Below, piece after piece: positions 16,724 to 24,590 of a stretch of DNA of 64,000 nt. This stretch comes from JAAFHB01 sp963677935 (lineage in GTDB: Bacteria; Bacteroidota; Bacteroidia; Bacteroidales; Prolixibacteraceae). The stretch spans positions 5,022,001 to 5,086,000 of the forward strand of contig CAXXEH010000003.1 in the NCBI GenBank assembly GCA_963677935.2, in the 5' to 3' direction. A program made the position numbers and the translations under genes. Every line of letters starts with the position of its first letter. Positions within the stretch are counted from its first letter, which is position 1. The notes below the pieces were generated by a model. The model was not told the origin of the DNA, ran no database searches, and saw only the letters and a program-made list of their open reading frames with translations.

Positions 16724-17731
16724 ATGCAGATAGAAAATTTCCTGATAAGAAAGCCTTCCCTCGAGAAACTATTTACTAATCTGATCGGTGACGGGAAAAC
16801 AATTTTTGCACCCAAACTCCGGGGCGATGTCACCCTTCTTGATAAAGTGGAACTCTTTTCTGAAATCACAGACGATTATATTGTCACTAATAACGCTGCA
16901 AAATCTGTAGCCTTTCCAAAAGTCGAACAGGTGTTCTCCTACAAAAAGTCGGGGCAAGAGATCGAAATTAATGATGCTGCCGGCCAGCCATTCCCTGATG
17001 TAGTGATCTGGGGAACCCGCCCGTGCGATGCTGCTGCTTTTATTCCGTTGACAGGAACCTTTAATGGTGATTATCCTGATATACTATACAATAATAGACA
17101 TGAGAAACTCGCTGTGCTGAGTTTTAGTTGTTCGAAAAGCGATGAGTACTGTTTTTGCACTTCGGTCAACAGCGGACCTGGTAATACGGCAGGAAGCGAT
17201 CTGTTATTTACAAAGTTATCGGATGGCGATTATCTGGCTGAAATTATTTCGGATAAAGGGAGGATCATACTTGAAGCAAACAAACAATTATTTGAACCGG
17301 AACCCAATGAAAGTAAAGGTCAAAACCTTGCCGTAGTTCCAAGCAGGTTCGATCACGAGGAGATTCGGTCTAAATTGCAAAACCTTTTTGAAAATCCGGT
17401 ATGGGACGAAAAATCCAGGGCTTGTCTTAGGTGTGGCGCCTGTGCCTTTGTTTGTCCTGTTTGCAGCTGTTTTGATATTCAGGATGAACCGCACGGCAAA
17501 AGTGGTGTTCGCTTAAGATGTTGGGATTCGTGCGGGTTTGGGCTTTTTACACTTCATACCTCTGGACATAATCCCCGCGAATCGCAGGGTGCACGCTGGC
17601 GGCAACGCATTTTGCATAAATTTTTATATATGCCCAATAGCTCGAAGGTGGCTGGTTGTGTGGGATGTGGACGATGTTCACGTTCATGTCCGGCCGACAT
17701 CAATATTTTAGATACAGTAACCTCGATTTAA
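16724..17731 (+). CDS. flxB: FlxB-like protein (sulfhydrogenase B / AsrA-type iron-sulfur subunit)
   Basis: This 335-residue protein resembles sulfhydrogenase beta and anaerobic sulfite reductase subunit A. Seen motifs are 'IWGTRPCDAAAF' and 'LSFSCSKSDEYCFCTS', then two ferredoxin clusters near the C-terminus, CLRCGACAFVCPVCSCFD at about 236-253 and CVGCGRCSRSCP at about 312-323. Between them lies 'RLRCWDSCGFGLFTLH', as in AsrA-like proteins. It would carry electrons between the FlxA flavin and the Hdr part. It lies 14 bp before the preferred flxA start. Confidence 0.82.
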   Translation: MQIENFLIRKPSLEKLFTNLIGDGKTIFAPKLRGDVTLLDKVELFSEITDDYIVTNNAAKSVAFPKVEQVFSYKKSGQEIEINDAAGQPFPDVVIWGTRPCDAAAFIPLTGTFNGDYPDILYNNRHEKLAVLSFSCSKSDEYCFCTSVNSGPGNTAGSDLLFTKLSDGDYLAEIISDKGRIILEANKQLFEPEPNESKGQNLAVVPSRFDHEEIRSKLQNLFENPVWDEKSRACLRCGACAFVCPVCSCFDIQDEPHGKSGVRLRCWDSCGFGLFTLHTSGHNPRESQGARWRQRILHKFLYMPNSSKVAGCVGCGRCSRSCPADINILDTVTSI

Positions 17732-17745
17732 AAGGAAGAAAAGTG

Positions 17746-18585
17746 ATGAGTAATCAGAATATCTATATTCCATATTTAATGAAGATTGAAAAGATAACAT
17801 TGGAAGCGCCCGGTGTAAAGACTTTTCGATTGAAATTTGAAAATGAGCAGGAGGCAGACGCTTTCGATTTTAAAGCTGGTCAGTTTGGGGAGTATTCCAT
17901 CATTGGGGTAGGAGAGTCAACTTTCTGTATTGCTTCGTCTCCAACCAGAAAAGGTTATATTGAATGTACATTCAGGCAAACAGGAAAAGTAACCTCTGCC
18001 TTGTCAATGGCCGAAGAGGGCGACGTCGTTGGATTTAGGGGACCTTATGGGAACACTTTCCCGATGGAAGAGTGGAAAGGGAAAAATCTGCTTTTTATTG
18101 CTGGCGGAATTGCCTTACCACCTATGCGTTGCGTGATCTGGAATGCGCTCGACCTACGTGAAAATTACAACAATATTACCATCGTATATGGTGCCCGCAC
18201 GGTAGCAGACCTCGTTTATAAAAATGAACTGGAAGAGTGGGGGCGGCGGTCAGATGTAAGACTTGTGATGACTGTTGATCCTGGTGGAGATACACCTGAC
18301 TGGACAGGGGAAGTTGGTTTCGTCCCTTCAGTTCTTGAAAAAGCTGCTCCAGCATCTGAAAATACGATCGCTATTGTTTGCGGTCCTCCGATCATGATCA
18401 AATATACATTTCCGGTCCTTGAGAAACTGGGCTTTAAGGAAGAAGATATTTTCACCACGCTCGAAAACCGAATGAAATGTGGTTTTGGAAAGTGCGGACG
18501 GTGTAATGTCGGCGAGGTCTATGTTTGTAAGGATGGCCCTGTTTTCAGTTACCAGCAGTTAAAATTATTACCAGCCGAATATTAA
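17746..18585 (+). CDS. flxA: FlxA-like FAD/NAD(P)-binding oxidoreductase
   Basis: The start is set at ATG 17746 (MSNQNIYIPYLMKIEK), preceded by AAAGGAAG. A longer frame from 17656 would overlap flxB. The 279-residue product has a ferredoxin-NADP reductase fold. The FAD part is at about 10-105 ('TFRLKFENEQEADAF', then 'GQFGEYSIIGVGESTFCIAS'). The NAD(P) part follows ('LLFIAGGIALPPMRC', then 'IAIVCGPPIMIKYT'). A C-terminal [2Fe-2S]-type segment reads 'MKCGFGKCGRCNVGEVYVCKDG'-like, with four cysteines, as in sulfhydrogenase gamma and AsrB. FlxA is the NAD(P)H entry point of the complex. Confidence 0.9.
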   Translation: MSNQNIYIPYLMKIEKITLEAPGVKTFRLKFENEQEADAFDFKAGQFGEYSIIGVGESTFCIASSPTRKGYIECTFRQTGKVTSALSMAEEGDVVGFRGPYGNTFPMEEWKGKNLLFIAGGIALPPMRCVIWNALDLRENYNNITIVYGARTVADLVYKNELEEWGRRSDVRLVMTVDPGGDTPDWTGEVGFVPSVLEKAAPASENTIAIVCGPPIMIKYTFPVLEKLGFKEEDIFTTLENRMKCGFGKCGRCNVGEVYVCKDGPVFSYQQLKLLPAEY

Positions 18586-19146
18586 ATGGATTTTATTACC
18601 GTTTTTATACTTGCAATTGGACTTTCGATGGATAGTTTTGCGGTTTCTGTTGGTTGCGGTTTGACCGAACAGAAAATTTCGTTCCGGAATGCTGCAAAAA
18701 TATCATTCTCTCTTGCTTTTTTTCAGGGAGTTCTGCCGGTATTTGGCTGGTTTATGGGAACCAGGATCAGGGAATATGTTGAAGCAGTCGATCATTGGAT
18801 CGCATTTATTCTTCTTCTTTTTTTGGGAGGAAAGATGATCTTTGAAAGTTTTAAAAACCGCGAGCAGGAAAAATTGGCAGATATCTATTCATGGAAACAT
18901 ATCATAACCCTGTCAATAGCCACAAGTATTGATGCCCTGGTTGTAGGATTCTCCTATGCCCTGGCTTCAACAAGTAATATTTTTGGCGGAGCAATGATCA
19001 TTGGGGTGGTCACCTTCTTTTTCGCAATGCTCGGAATTCGGATCGGTAAAGATGTGGGTTACACATTTGGACCAAAGGTCGAATTCCTGGGTGGAATTAT
19101 CCTTATCGCCATTGGGATAAAGATTTTAATTCAACACGCAATTTAA
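18586..19146 (+). CDS. mntP: Manganese efflux pump MntP family protein
   Basis: This 186-residue membrane protein has six predicted helices and the duplicated acidic motifs of the MntP (DUF204) family: 'LSMDSFAVSVGCGL' near residue 15 and 'TSIDALVVGFSYAL' near 113. These exporters remove excess Mn2+. Its ATG follows the flxA stop with no gap, so it is probably translated from the hdr-flx transcript. The functional reason is not evident from sequence. It is the last gene before a convergent hairpin. Confidence 0.93.
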   Translation: MDFITVFILAIGLSMDSFAVSVGCGLTEQKISFRNAAKISFSLAFFQGVLPVFGWFMGTRIREYVEAVDHWIAFILLLFLGGKMIFESFKNREQEKLADIYSWKHIITLSIATSIDALVVGFSYALASTSNIFGGAMIIGVVTFFFAMLGIRIGKDVGYTFGPKVEFLGGIILIAIGIKILIQHAI

Positions 19147-19153
19147 TGTAATC

Positions 19154-19186
19154 AGACCTGACAGGTTTTCAAAACCTGTCAGGTCT
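19154..19186. repeat. Perfect 16-bp palindromic hairpin between convergent genes
   Basis: The left arm AGACCTGACAGGTTTT (19154-19169) and the right arm AAAACCTGTCAGGTCT (19171-19186) are exact reverse complements around a single C. There is no U-tract on either strand, so this is more REP-like than a classical terminator. Very similar CCTGACAGGTTTT palindromes occur between genes in other Bacteroidota, as I recall. It may still stop the mntP and 19193-19480 transcripts. Confidence 0.8.
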
Positions 19187-19192
19187 ATCTGG

Positions 19193-19480
19193 TTATTTCT
19201 TCAGCAAACTTTCCAGTTTCCCGTAAGCCTGGTCAAGTCCTTTTATAAAATCGGTTTTTATTTTCCGGTAATGTTGTTTTACTAATTTTGGATTGTTTTT
19301 ACCGTCTGGATGACATGCGCGGTCTAGCAAGTTATTATTCAGCAATACGGCTTCCTCAATGATCGATAATACCGTGGTATCCCTCTTATCATCAAATGTT
19401 TCGAGAAAGTCAATACAATCGCCAATAAGTTGTGATGACATGAACTCAATCTCCTTTTTTAAACGTCGAACAGTGGCCAT
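19193..19480 (-). CDS. Small conserved hypothetical protein
   Basis: This 95-residue, all-helical, cytoplasmic protein has 'RLKKEIEFMSSQLIGDCIDF', 'TVLSIIEEAVLLNNNLLDRA' and a basic C-terminal region. The sequence pattern is a small helical bundle that I know as a conserved Bacteroidota family without assigned function. It lies 97 bp downstream of the Ig-like lipoprotein gene's stop in the sense that the latter (19578-21443) is on the same strand and transcribed first in chromosome order toward it. No catalytic motif is visible. Confidence 0.75.
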   Translation of the reverse strand: MATVRRLKKEIEFMSSQLIGDCIDFLETFDDKRDTTVLSIIEEAVLLNNNLLDRACHPDGKNNPKLVKQHYRKIKTDFIKGLDQAYGKLESLLKK

Positions 19481-19577
19481 AGTTGTGTTTTTTTAAGTTG
19501 TTACATCTGCGAACTGTGATCAAAACGGTCGATGCTATACCGTTTCTCTTAATTTTATATATCAATTCGAAGGATAT

Positions 19578-21443
19578 CTAAAAAGCAGTTCTCTTTTTAC
19601 CCTTCATTTTTAATTTATCTTTAAGCTTTTGCGCTTCAAGTTCTTCGTCGACAATCTTTTTGCTGAACGATTGCTGCGCAGGCAGAGTCCAGTCATCTTT
19701 ATTGTCCCAGTTCGAACGAACCTTCACAACGCTGAGGTAATAGATGACCTCCTCAGGCGGAATTTTCTCTTTTAGATTTCCTGCATCCCATTTTCCGTTG
19801 TGATTCCTGTCATAAATTGCTTTGATCACGTATTTCTGAGGTTCAAGAAATTTGAAGGTCACAGGGCCATCCTTTGTTACAGATTGGGATTGAATGACTT
19901 TCTCAGACTTTTCGTTCGAAAGTAGCTGGATGATGGTCGGACCAGTGATATTTCTGATATTCAGGATGATTTTACCATAGTGTTCCTCTTCCTGTGTTTT
20001 AAATTCTGCCTTGACTTCCTTGGAATAGGTATTGTAAATTGTAAATAGGGCAGCAGAATCGATCTTCATTTTATATTCTGTTCCGTACTTCCAGGGATAG
20101 GAGATTTGATAGCGCCGTTTATTGAGAGAATCAGGGTGAAGCTTAAATTTTATTGCCGTGTAGATCGTGTCCTTTTTCTCAAACAGCGAAATTTTGGTGG
20201 TGTCAAATGTCGCAATAGGTTCTGGCGATTCCACTGTCAGGTTGCTAAACGAATCAAAACCTATTTTGGCATTTGTTAGCAAAATGATAGATTTAACCTC
20301 TTTTTCTATCTTGCGGCGCTCCTTCCGTTTATTTTTAGCGGCTTGGGTAACATCGGTAAAATAAAATTTTAGGGTATCATTCTTGGCATAATATTCTTTT
20401 AGACTATCCTGTTGAAGATACGTTACTTTAAATATGAGTGTATCTCTGTTGTAGACCATTGAATCGGTAAGCCAGATTTTTACCGAATCCGATTTAGGGG
20501 ACATTTCTATATAATTCCAACCTTTTTTTGCCTTAAAGTTGATAGGTTCAATGTTAAAAGTATCGGTAACCGATTGGGTAAACGCAAGGTTTATCAATTT
20601 ACGTGTAGGATGAATATATTGATCGAGCCGAAGGTCAAAGAAATATTCTCCAAACCGGAGCAGGTAAAGCGGATCAGGCGAAAACCTGGTTTTGCCTAAT
20701 ACAACCAGGGTGTCGGAGGCAGTTACCGTTGTGTCCATACTTGGAAAATATTTAGCAGAGGGTATCACGACATGGCTTAGAAATGAAATGGAATCAACAC
20801 CGGGTGTAAATTTCAGATTGTTATCGACATCGCTGAGGCCGAATACCTGAAATGTATCAGCCGGAAGGTTGGTCACAGCAAAAAAACCTTGATTATCTGT
20901 TTTTGCAATATAGTCGGGTCGGGATTTATAAATTAAAGTATCTGAACTTCCGCGATAGAGCGAGATGATTGAATTTGGAATAGGTTCGAGCGTAAATGCG
21001 TCTTTAACAAATCCAACAATTCTTAATGTATCGAATATTGGTCCGGTGGAAAAAGCAACCCGCAGATTGCGCAAAGAGTTTTTTTCGTTATTGTCGGCTA
21101 TTCCATCTTTAAAATCAAGCGAATAGGTGGTATTTGGCTTCAATTTTTCGTTCAGATCGACGATAAGTGATTTCCCTTTTGTCCGGAATATTGGTTTCTT
21201 GGTCGTGGGTGGCGAAACGACAAATTTCTCGTTCAGCCCGTCGAGCATAATGAACTCATTAAAATTCAACCTTACTTTTTGGTCTGTAAAATTAGTCTGC
21301 GCATAAGCAGGAATACTACGCAAAACAATTGGAGGTATGGTATCTTTTAATCCTCCGGAAGGCATCCCTATATTTGCACAGGAGGTGAAAAACGAGAAAT
21401 AACCAATAACAATAATTACCAGTAGAAGTATTTTATTCGCCAA
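19578..21443 (-). CDS. Ig-like domain-containing surface lipoprotein
   Basis: This 621-residue lipoprotein has the signal 'ILLLVIIVIGYFSFFTSC' with lipidated Cys22. A conserved Bacteroidota start to the mature chain follows ('MPSGGLKDTIPPIVLRSIPA'). The first domain (about 38-130) is a bacterial Ig-like (Big_5) fold with 'VRLNFNEFIML' and 'NTTYSLDFKDGIADN'. A carboxypeptidase-like regulatory beta domain is suggested at about 140-220, and the remainder is beta-rich. The end (KLKDKLKMKGKKRTAF) is very basic. It probably faces the periplasm or cell surface. It is 14 bp downstream of the glycogen-synthase-like gene, implying co-transcription. Function unknown. Confidence 0.82.
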   Translation of the reverse strand: MANKILLLVIIVIGYFSFFTSCANIGMPSGGLKDTIPPIVLRSIPAYAQTNFTDQKVRLNFNEFIMLDGLNEKFVVSPPTTKKPIFRTKGKSLIVDLNEKLKPNTTYSLDFKDGIADNNEKNSLRNLRVAFSTGPIFDTLRIVGFVKDAFTLEPIPNSIISLYRGSSDTLIYKSRPDYIAKTDNQGFFAVTNLPADTFQVFGLSDVDNNLKFTPGVDSISFLSHVVIPSAKYFPSMDTTVTASDTLVVLGKTRFSPDPLYLLRFGEYFFDLRLDQYIHPTRKLINLAFTQSVTDTFNIEPINFKAKKGWNYIEMSPKSDSVKIWLTDSMVYNRDTLIFKVTYLQQDSLKEYYAKNDTLKFYFTDVTQAAKNKRKERRKIEKEVKSIILLTNAKIGFDSFSNLTVESPEPIATFDTTKISLFEKKDTIYTAIKFKLHPDSLNKRRYQISYPWKYGTEYKMKIDSAALFTIYNTYSKEVKAEFKTQEEEHYGKIILNIRNITGPTIIQLLSNEKSEKVIQSQSVTKDGPVTFKFLEPQKYVIKAIYDRNHNGKWDAGNLKEKIPPEEVIYYLSVVKVRSNWDNKDDWTLPAQQSFSKKIVDEELEAQKLKDKLKMKGKKRTAF

Positions 21444-21457
21444 ACCAATCTGATTTA

Positions 21458-22264
21458 TTAGAAAATATTGTAAAAATCGAAGTAGGAATCGATGTAATTC
21501 TCCTTTGATTGATGATCGAGAAACGGTTTTCCGGAAGCTTTCATATAATCCTCCAGTTCAGGATTGATGGTTTCACTGCCCTTGATTGTTGCGTCGGAAA
21601 AATCGATTGCGAGCTTGCTCAGGTTAACAAATGTGGGTTCATTGATCACCGAAACATCGTTGATATTTATTCCGTCCTCGGCAATTTTGCTGGCCATATT
21701 TTTATTGAGCGGACTATTGAACTTGTCATCATAGACCGAATAGATGATTTTAGCATTGGCAAACAATGGGTTATCCTTGTAGGTTTTCTTTACAAAAAGC
21801 GGAACCATTCCGGTAAACCATCCATGACAATGAATAATATCGGGCGACCATCTTAATTTGATTACTGTTTCAAGGACACCACGTGCGAAGAAAATTGCCC
21901 GTTCATCATTATCATCGAATTCATCACCCTCGTCATTTGAAGTTGCAAACTTTCGTTGAAAATAGTCCTCATTGTCAATGAAATAGACCTGCATGCGCGC
22001 AGCTTGAATGGAGGCAACTTTAATGATCAGCGGATGGTCATTATCGTTAATGACTAAGTTCATTCCCGAAAGCCGGATCACCTCGTGAAGCTGGTTTCTT
22101 CTCTCATTGACGCACCCGAATCGGGGCATAAATGTTCGGATCTCCTTTCCTCTTTCCTGAATGCCCTGCGGAAGATACCTTCCGATCTCAGAAATCTCAG
22201 ATTCAGGCAAGTAAGGAGCGATTTCCTGTGAGATAAATAAAACCTTCTTTTTTTCCATTGTCAC
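21458..22264 (-). CDS. Glycogen/starch synthase-like catalytic N-domain only protein
   Basis: This 268-residue protein matches the N-terminal GT5 domain of glycogen synthase: 'VLFISQEIAPYLPESEISEI' in place of the usual substrate loop, 'RTFMPRFGCVNERRNQLHEV', and 'SPDIIHCHGWFTGMVPLF', the conserved 'HCHDW' region. The C-terminal nucleotide-sugar domain, with its E-x7-E motif, is absent, and the reading frame closes cleanly, so this is a stable short form rather than a frameshift. It may be catalytically inert or act with a partner. The start could also be the Met at 22258. It is divergent from panC. Confidence 0.85.
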   Translation of the reverse strand: MTMEKKKVLFISQEIAPYLPESEISEIGRYLPQGIQERGKEIRTFMPRFGCVNERRNQLHEVIRLSGMNLVINDNDHPLIIKVASIQAARMQVYFIDNEDYFQRKFATSNDEGDEFDDNDERAIFFARGVLETVIKLRWSPDIIHCHGWFTGMVPLFVKKTYKDNPLFANAKIIYSVYDDKFNSPLNKNMASKIAEDGININDVSVINEPTFVNLSKLAIDFSDATIKGSETINPELEDYMKASGKPFLDHQSKENYIDSYFDFYNIF

Positions 22265-22397
22265 AACTTAAATATTTTGCAAAAATATATAAAAAATACT
22301 GAATATTCAATCATTAGCGCGATTGTATTATTGAGGAATGTGGCCAAACTACCCGGTTGTGACTAAATTGTTTTTTTAATTAGCCCACTGCGTGGAA

Positions 22398-22455
22398 TGG
22401 AAACCTCTATTATAGGAACCCTCTTTGGCGCCGTTTTGTTCATGAAGGTTTCATC
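22398..22455. repeat. Imperfect inverted repeat upstream of panC, related to 46614-46673
   Basis: TGGAAACCTC (22398-22407) is partly complementary to ATGAAGGTTTCA (22442-22453). The 18-mer at 22438-22455 (GTTCATGAAGGTTTCATC) recurs with one change at 46656-46673. It may be a second dispersed hairpin family in this genome. Confidence 0.45.
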
Positions 22456-22479
22456 GTGTTTAGATATTTTGTTACTTTG
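22449..22479 (+). promoter_or_regulatory. Candidate promoter for panC-panD
   Basis: TTACTTTG (22472-22479) is one mismatch from the Bacteroidota -7 box TAnnTTTG. TTT at 22449-22451 could be the -33 part, 20 bp upstream. It would start transcription only about 10-15 bp before the panC ATG. Confidence 0.35.
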
Positions 22480-22498
22480 CACTCTGTTTTTATAATCA

Positions 22499-23347
22499 AT
22501 GAAGCTCTATAACACTATTTCATCATTGCAGGAGGCCCTAAAAATTGAACGGGCCCGGGGATTTAAAATTGGATTTGTTCCCACCATGGGGGCGCTTCAC
22601 GAAGGTCATTTGTCGTTGGTGGATCAGGCCGGGCGCCGATGTGACATCGTTGTTGTCTCAATTTTTGTTAATCCAACCCAGTTTAACGACAAGAATGATC
22701 TTGCCAATTATCCACGAACTCTTGAATCCGACAGGCAACTTCTTTCAGCCCACCGGTGCGACTATCTGTTTTCTCCTTCGGTTGAAGAGATTTATCCTGT
22801 ACCCGATACCCGGAATTTCGATTTTGGGTCGCTCGGGAAAGTGATGGAAGGCGCGTTCCGACCAGGTCATTTTAATGGAGTAGCTCAGGTGGTTAGCAAG
22901 CTGTTTGCTATTGTCCTGCCTGATGTAGCTTTTTTTGGAAGGAAGGATTTTCAACAGCTAGCTATTATTAAGGAGATGGTTCACCAATTGAATATGCCTG
23001 TTGAAATCGTCCCTTGCGATATTATCAGAGAGGAAGACGGTTTGGCAAAGAGTTCACGAAATAAATTGCTCCTGCCCGAATACCGGCAGTGCGCTCCGCT
23101 GATTTACCAAACACTTGCAGCGGCCAAAGAGCGGTCAAAAATTCAATCTGTGGCTGAAGTAAAGGATTTTGTGATTAATAAAATCAACAGTATTCAATTG
23201 TTGAAGGTCGAGTATTTCGAAATTGTCGATGACACCACTCTGCTGCCAATTGATAACTGGAGTGAACCTGGAATAAAAGTGGGTTGCATCGCTGTGATTG
23301 CCGGAAAAATCCGCCTCATTGATAACATTATTTTTAACGTTAATTAA
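22499..23347 (+). CDS. panC: Pantothenate synthetase
   Basis: This 282-residue enzyme joins pantoate and beta-alanine with ATP. It has the family's HIGH-like motif in 'VPTMGALHEGHLSLV' (HEGH at 34-37), 'SIFVNPTQFNDKNDL', 'FFGRKDFQQLAIIKEMV' and the KMSKS-like 'GLAKSSRN'. Full length and intact. panD follows after 8 bp, giving a two-gene pantothenate operon that supplies both the beta-alanine and the ligation step. The divergent glycogen-synthase-like gene next door is a common Bacteroidota arrangement. Confidence 0.97.
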   Translation: MKLYNTISSLQEALKIERARGFKIGFVPTMGALHEGHLSLVDQAGRRCDIVVVSIFVNPTQFNDKNDLANYPRTLESDRQLLSAHRCDYLFSPSVEEIYPVPDTRNFDFGSLGKVMEGAFRPGHFNGVAQVVSKLFAIVLPDVAFFGRKDFQQLAIIKEMVHQLNMPVEIVPCDIIREEDGLAKSSRNKLLLPEYRQCAPLIYQTLAAAKERSKIQSVAEVKDFVINKINSIQLLKVEYFEIVDDTTLLPIDNWSEPGIKVGCIAVIAGKIRLIDNIIFNVN

Positions 23348-23355
23348 GAATAAAG

Positions 23356-23706
23356 ATGTTTATAGAAGTTTGCAAGTCAAAAATACACCGGGTTACTGTT
23401 ACAGGAGCAGATCTTCAGTACGTTGGGAGCATTACGATTGATGAAGAGCTGATGATTGCTGCAAATCTCATCGAAAATGAGAAGGTCCAGGTGGTTGACG
23501 TCAATAATGGGGAGCGGTTCGAAACTTATGTGATACGCGGTGAAAGGGGTAAGGGAGAAATTATTCTTAATGGACCTGCTTCACGCAAAGTGGCTGTCGG
23601 CGACATCATCATTATTGTATCTTATGCATCAATGGATTTTGAAGAGGCAAAACAATTTAAACCCTGGATTATATTCCCCGATACAGAGACAAACAGGTTG
23701 GTGTGA
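23356..23706 (+). CDS. panD: Aspartate 1-decarboxylase (pyruvoyl enzyme precursor)
   Basis: This 116-residue proenzyme cleaves itself between Gly24 and Ser25 (QYVGSITID) to make the pyruvoyl cofactor, then converts aspartate to beta-alanine for PanC. Other conserved parts are 'KIHRVTVTGADL', 'GERFETYVIRGERGKGEI' and 'NGPASRKVAVGDIIIIVSYA'. It sits 8 bp after panC and is followed by the palindrome array. Confidence 0.97.
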   Translation: MFIEVCKSKIHRVTVTGADLQYVGSITIDEELMIAANLIENEKVQVVDVNNGERFETYVIRGERGKGEIILNGPASRKVAVGDIIIIVSYASMDFEEAKQFKPWIIFPDTETNRLV

Positions 23707-23742
23707 TAAGGGTAATTTCTGAAAAATGTAAAATGAATTTTT

Positions 23743-24125
23743 CATAGGGCGATGCCCTATGGTAATGCTGGAACCCTTTCAGGGTTATGGGGGCTGGCGT
23801 AAGTCACAGGGCGGTGCCCTGTCTTAATGCTGGAACCCTTTCAGGGTTATGAGGGCTGGCGTAAGACGCAGGGCGGTGCCCTGTCTTAATGCTGGAACCC
23901 TTTCAGGGTTATGAGGGCTGGCGTAAGTCTTAATGCTGGAACCCTTTCAGGGTTATGGGGGCTGGCGTAAGTCACAGGGCGCTGCCCTATGTTAATGATG
24001 GAACCCTTTCAGGGTTATTAATAGACTATCTATATTTGCCCTGAAAGGGCAATAGAAGTCGCATAGGGTAGAGCCCTATGGTTATGGATGAGTATTTTTT
24101 AATGCCCTGAAAGGGCTAAAGCATT
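23743..24125. repeat. Left palindromic repeat array (RAYT/REP-like)
   Basis: Five direct copies of the hairpin AACCCTTTCAGGGTT start at 23772, 23834, 23896, 23940 and 24002, giving periods of 62, 62, 44 and 62 bp. Between them lie second hairpins of the type CAGGGCGGTGCCCTG. The array opens with CATAGGGCGATGCCCTATG (23743-23761). After the junction TTATTAATAGACTATCTAT the hairpin appears inverted (TGCCCTGAAAGGGCA at about 24037 and 24103). It closes with AAGGGCTAAAGCATT, just before the transposase. Confidence 0.93.
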
Positions 24126-24130
24126 AGATT

Positions 24131-24583
24131 ATGCCACAATCTCTCTCCAAAGTTTACGTTCATATTGTATTCAGCACCAAACATCATCATCCATGGATTG
24201 ATGATAAGATTAAGAATTACCTTTTTGAATACCTGGGAGGTATTTGCAGGGGACTGGAGTGTAATCCCATCAGGGTTGGGGGTTATCGTGACCATGTTCA
24301 TGTTTTATGTCTCTTGTCACGAAAAATTGCCCAGATGCAATTGCTGGAAGAAATAAAGAAGCAATCTTCGAAATGGATAAAAACCAAAGGAGGTGAATAT
24401 GCTCAATTCCACTGGCAGGATGGATACGGTATATTCTCTGTAAATCCTGCTGAAGTAGATGTGGTTATCAATTATATCAAAAATCAGGAGGCTCATCATA
24501 AGAAAAAAGAATTTAAAGAAGAATTCAGGGAATTTCTTGAAAAGTATCATGTTGATTATGATGAGCGGTATGTTTGGGACTGA
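24131..24583 (+). CDS. IS200/IS605-type transposase, REP-associated (RAYT-like) candidate
   Basis: This 150-residue HUH single-strand nuclease of the Y1 transposase family has the metal-binding HVH at 55-57 (GGYRDHVHVLC) and the catalytic tyrosine Tyr115 in INYIKNQ. The flanking 'WQDGYGIFSVNPAEVDVV' and the end 'DYDERYVWD' are typical. All catalytic residues are present, so it looks active. There is no accessory tnpB. It is bounded on both sides by complete arrays of short hairpins in place of a single pair of IS ends, which points to a domesticated REP-mobilising enzyme (RAYT) more than to a free-standing IS. The start at 24131 is just inside the left array end. Confidence 0.9.
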   Translation: MPQSLSKVYVHIVFSTKHHHPWIDDKIKNYLFEYLGGICRGLECNPIRVGGYRDHVHVLCLLSRKIAQMQLLEEIKKQSSKWIKTKGGEYAQFHWQDGYGIFSVNPAEVDVVINYIKNQEAHHKKKEFKEEFREFLEKYHVDYDERYVWD

Positions 24584-24590
24584 TCATCTC

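Noticed and set aside
21458..22264. Frameshifted glycogen synthase
   Set aside because: No C-terminal GT5 sequence is seen downstream; the next gene is an Ig-like lipoprotein with its own signal peptide.
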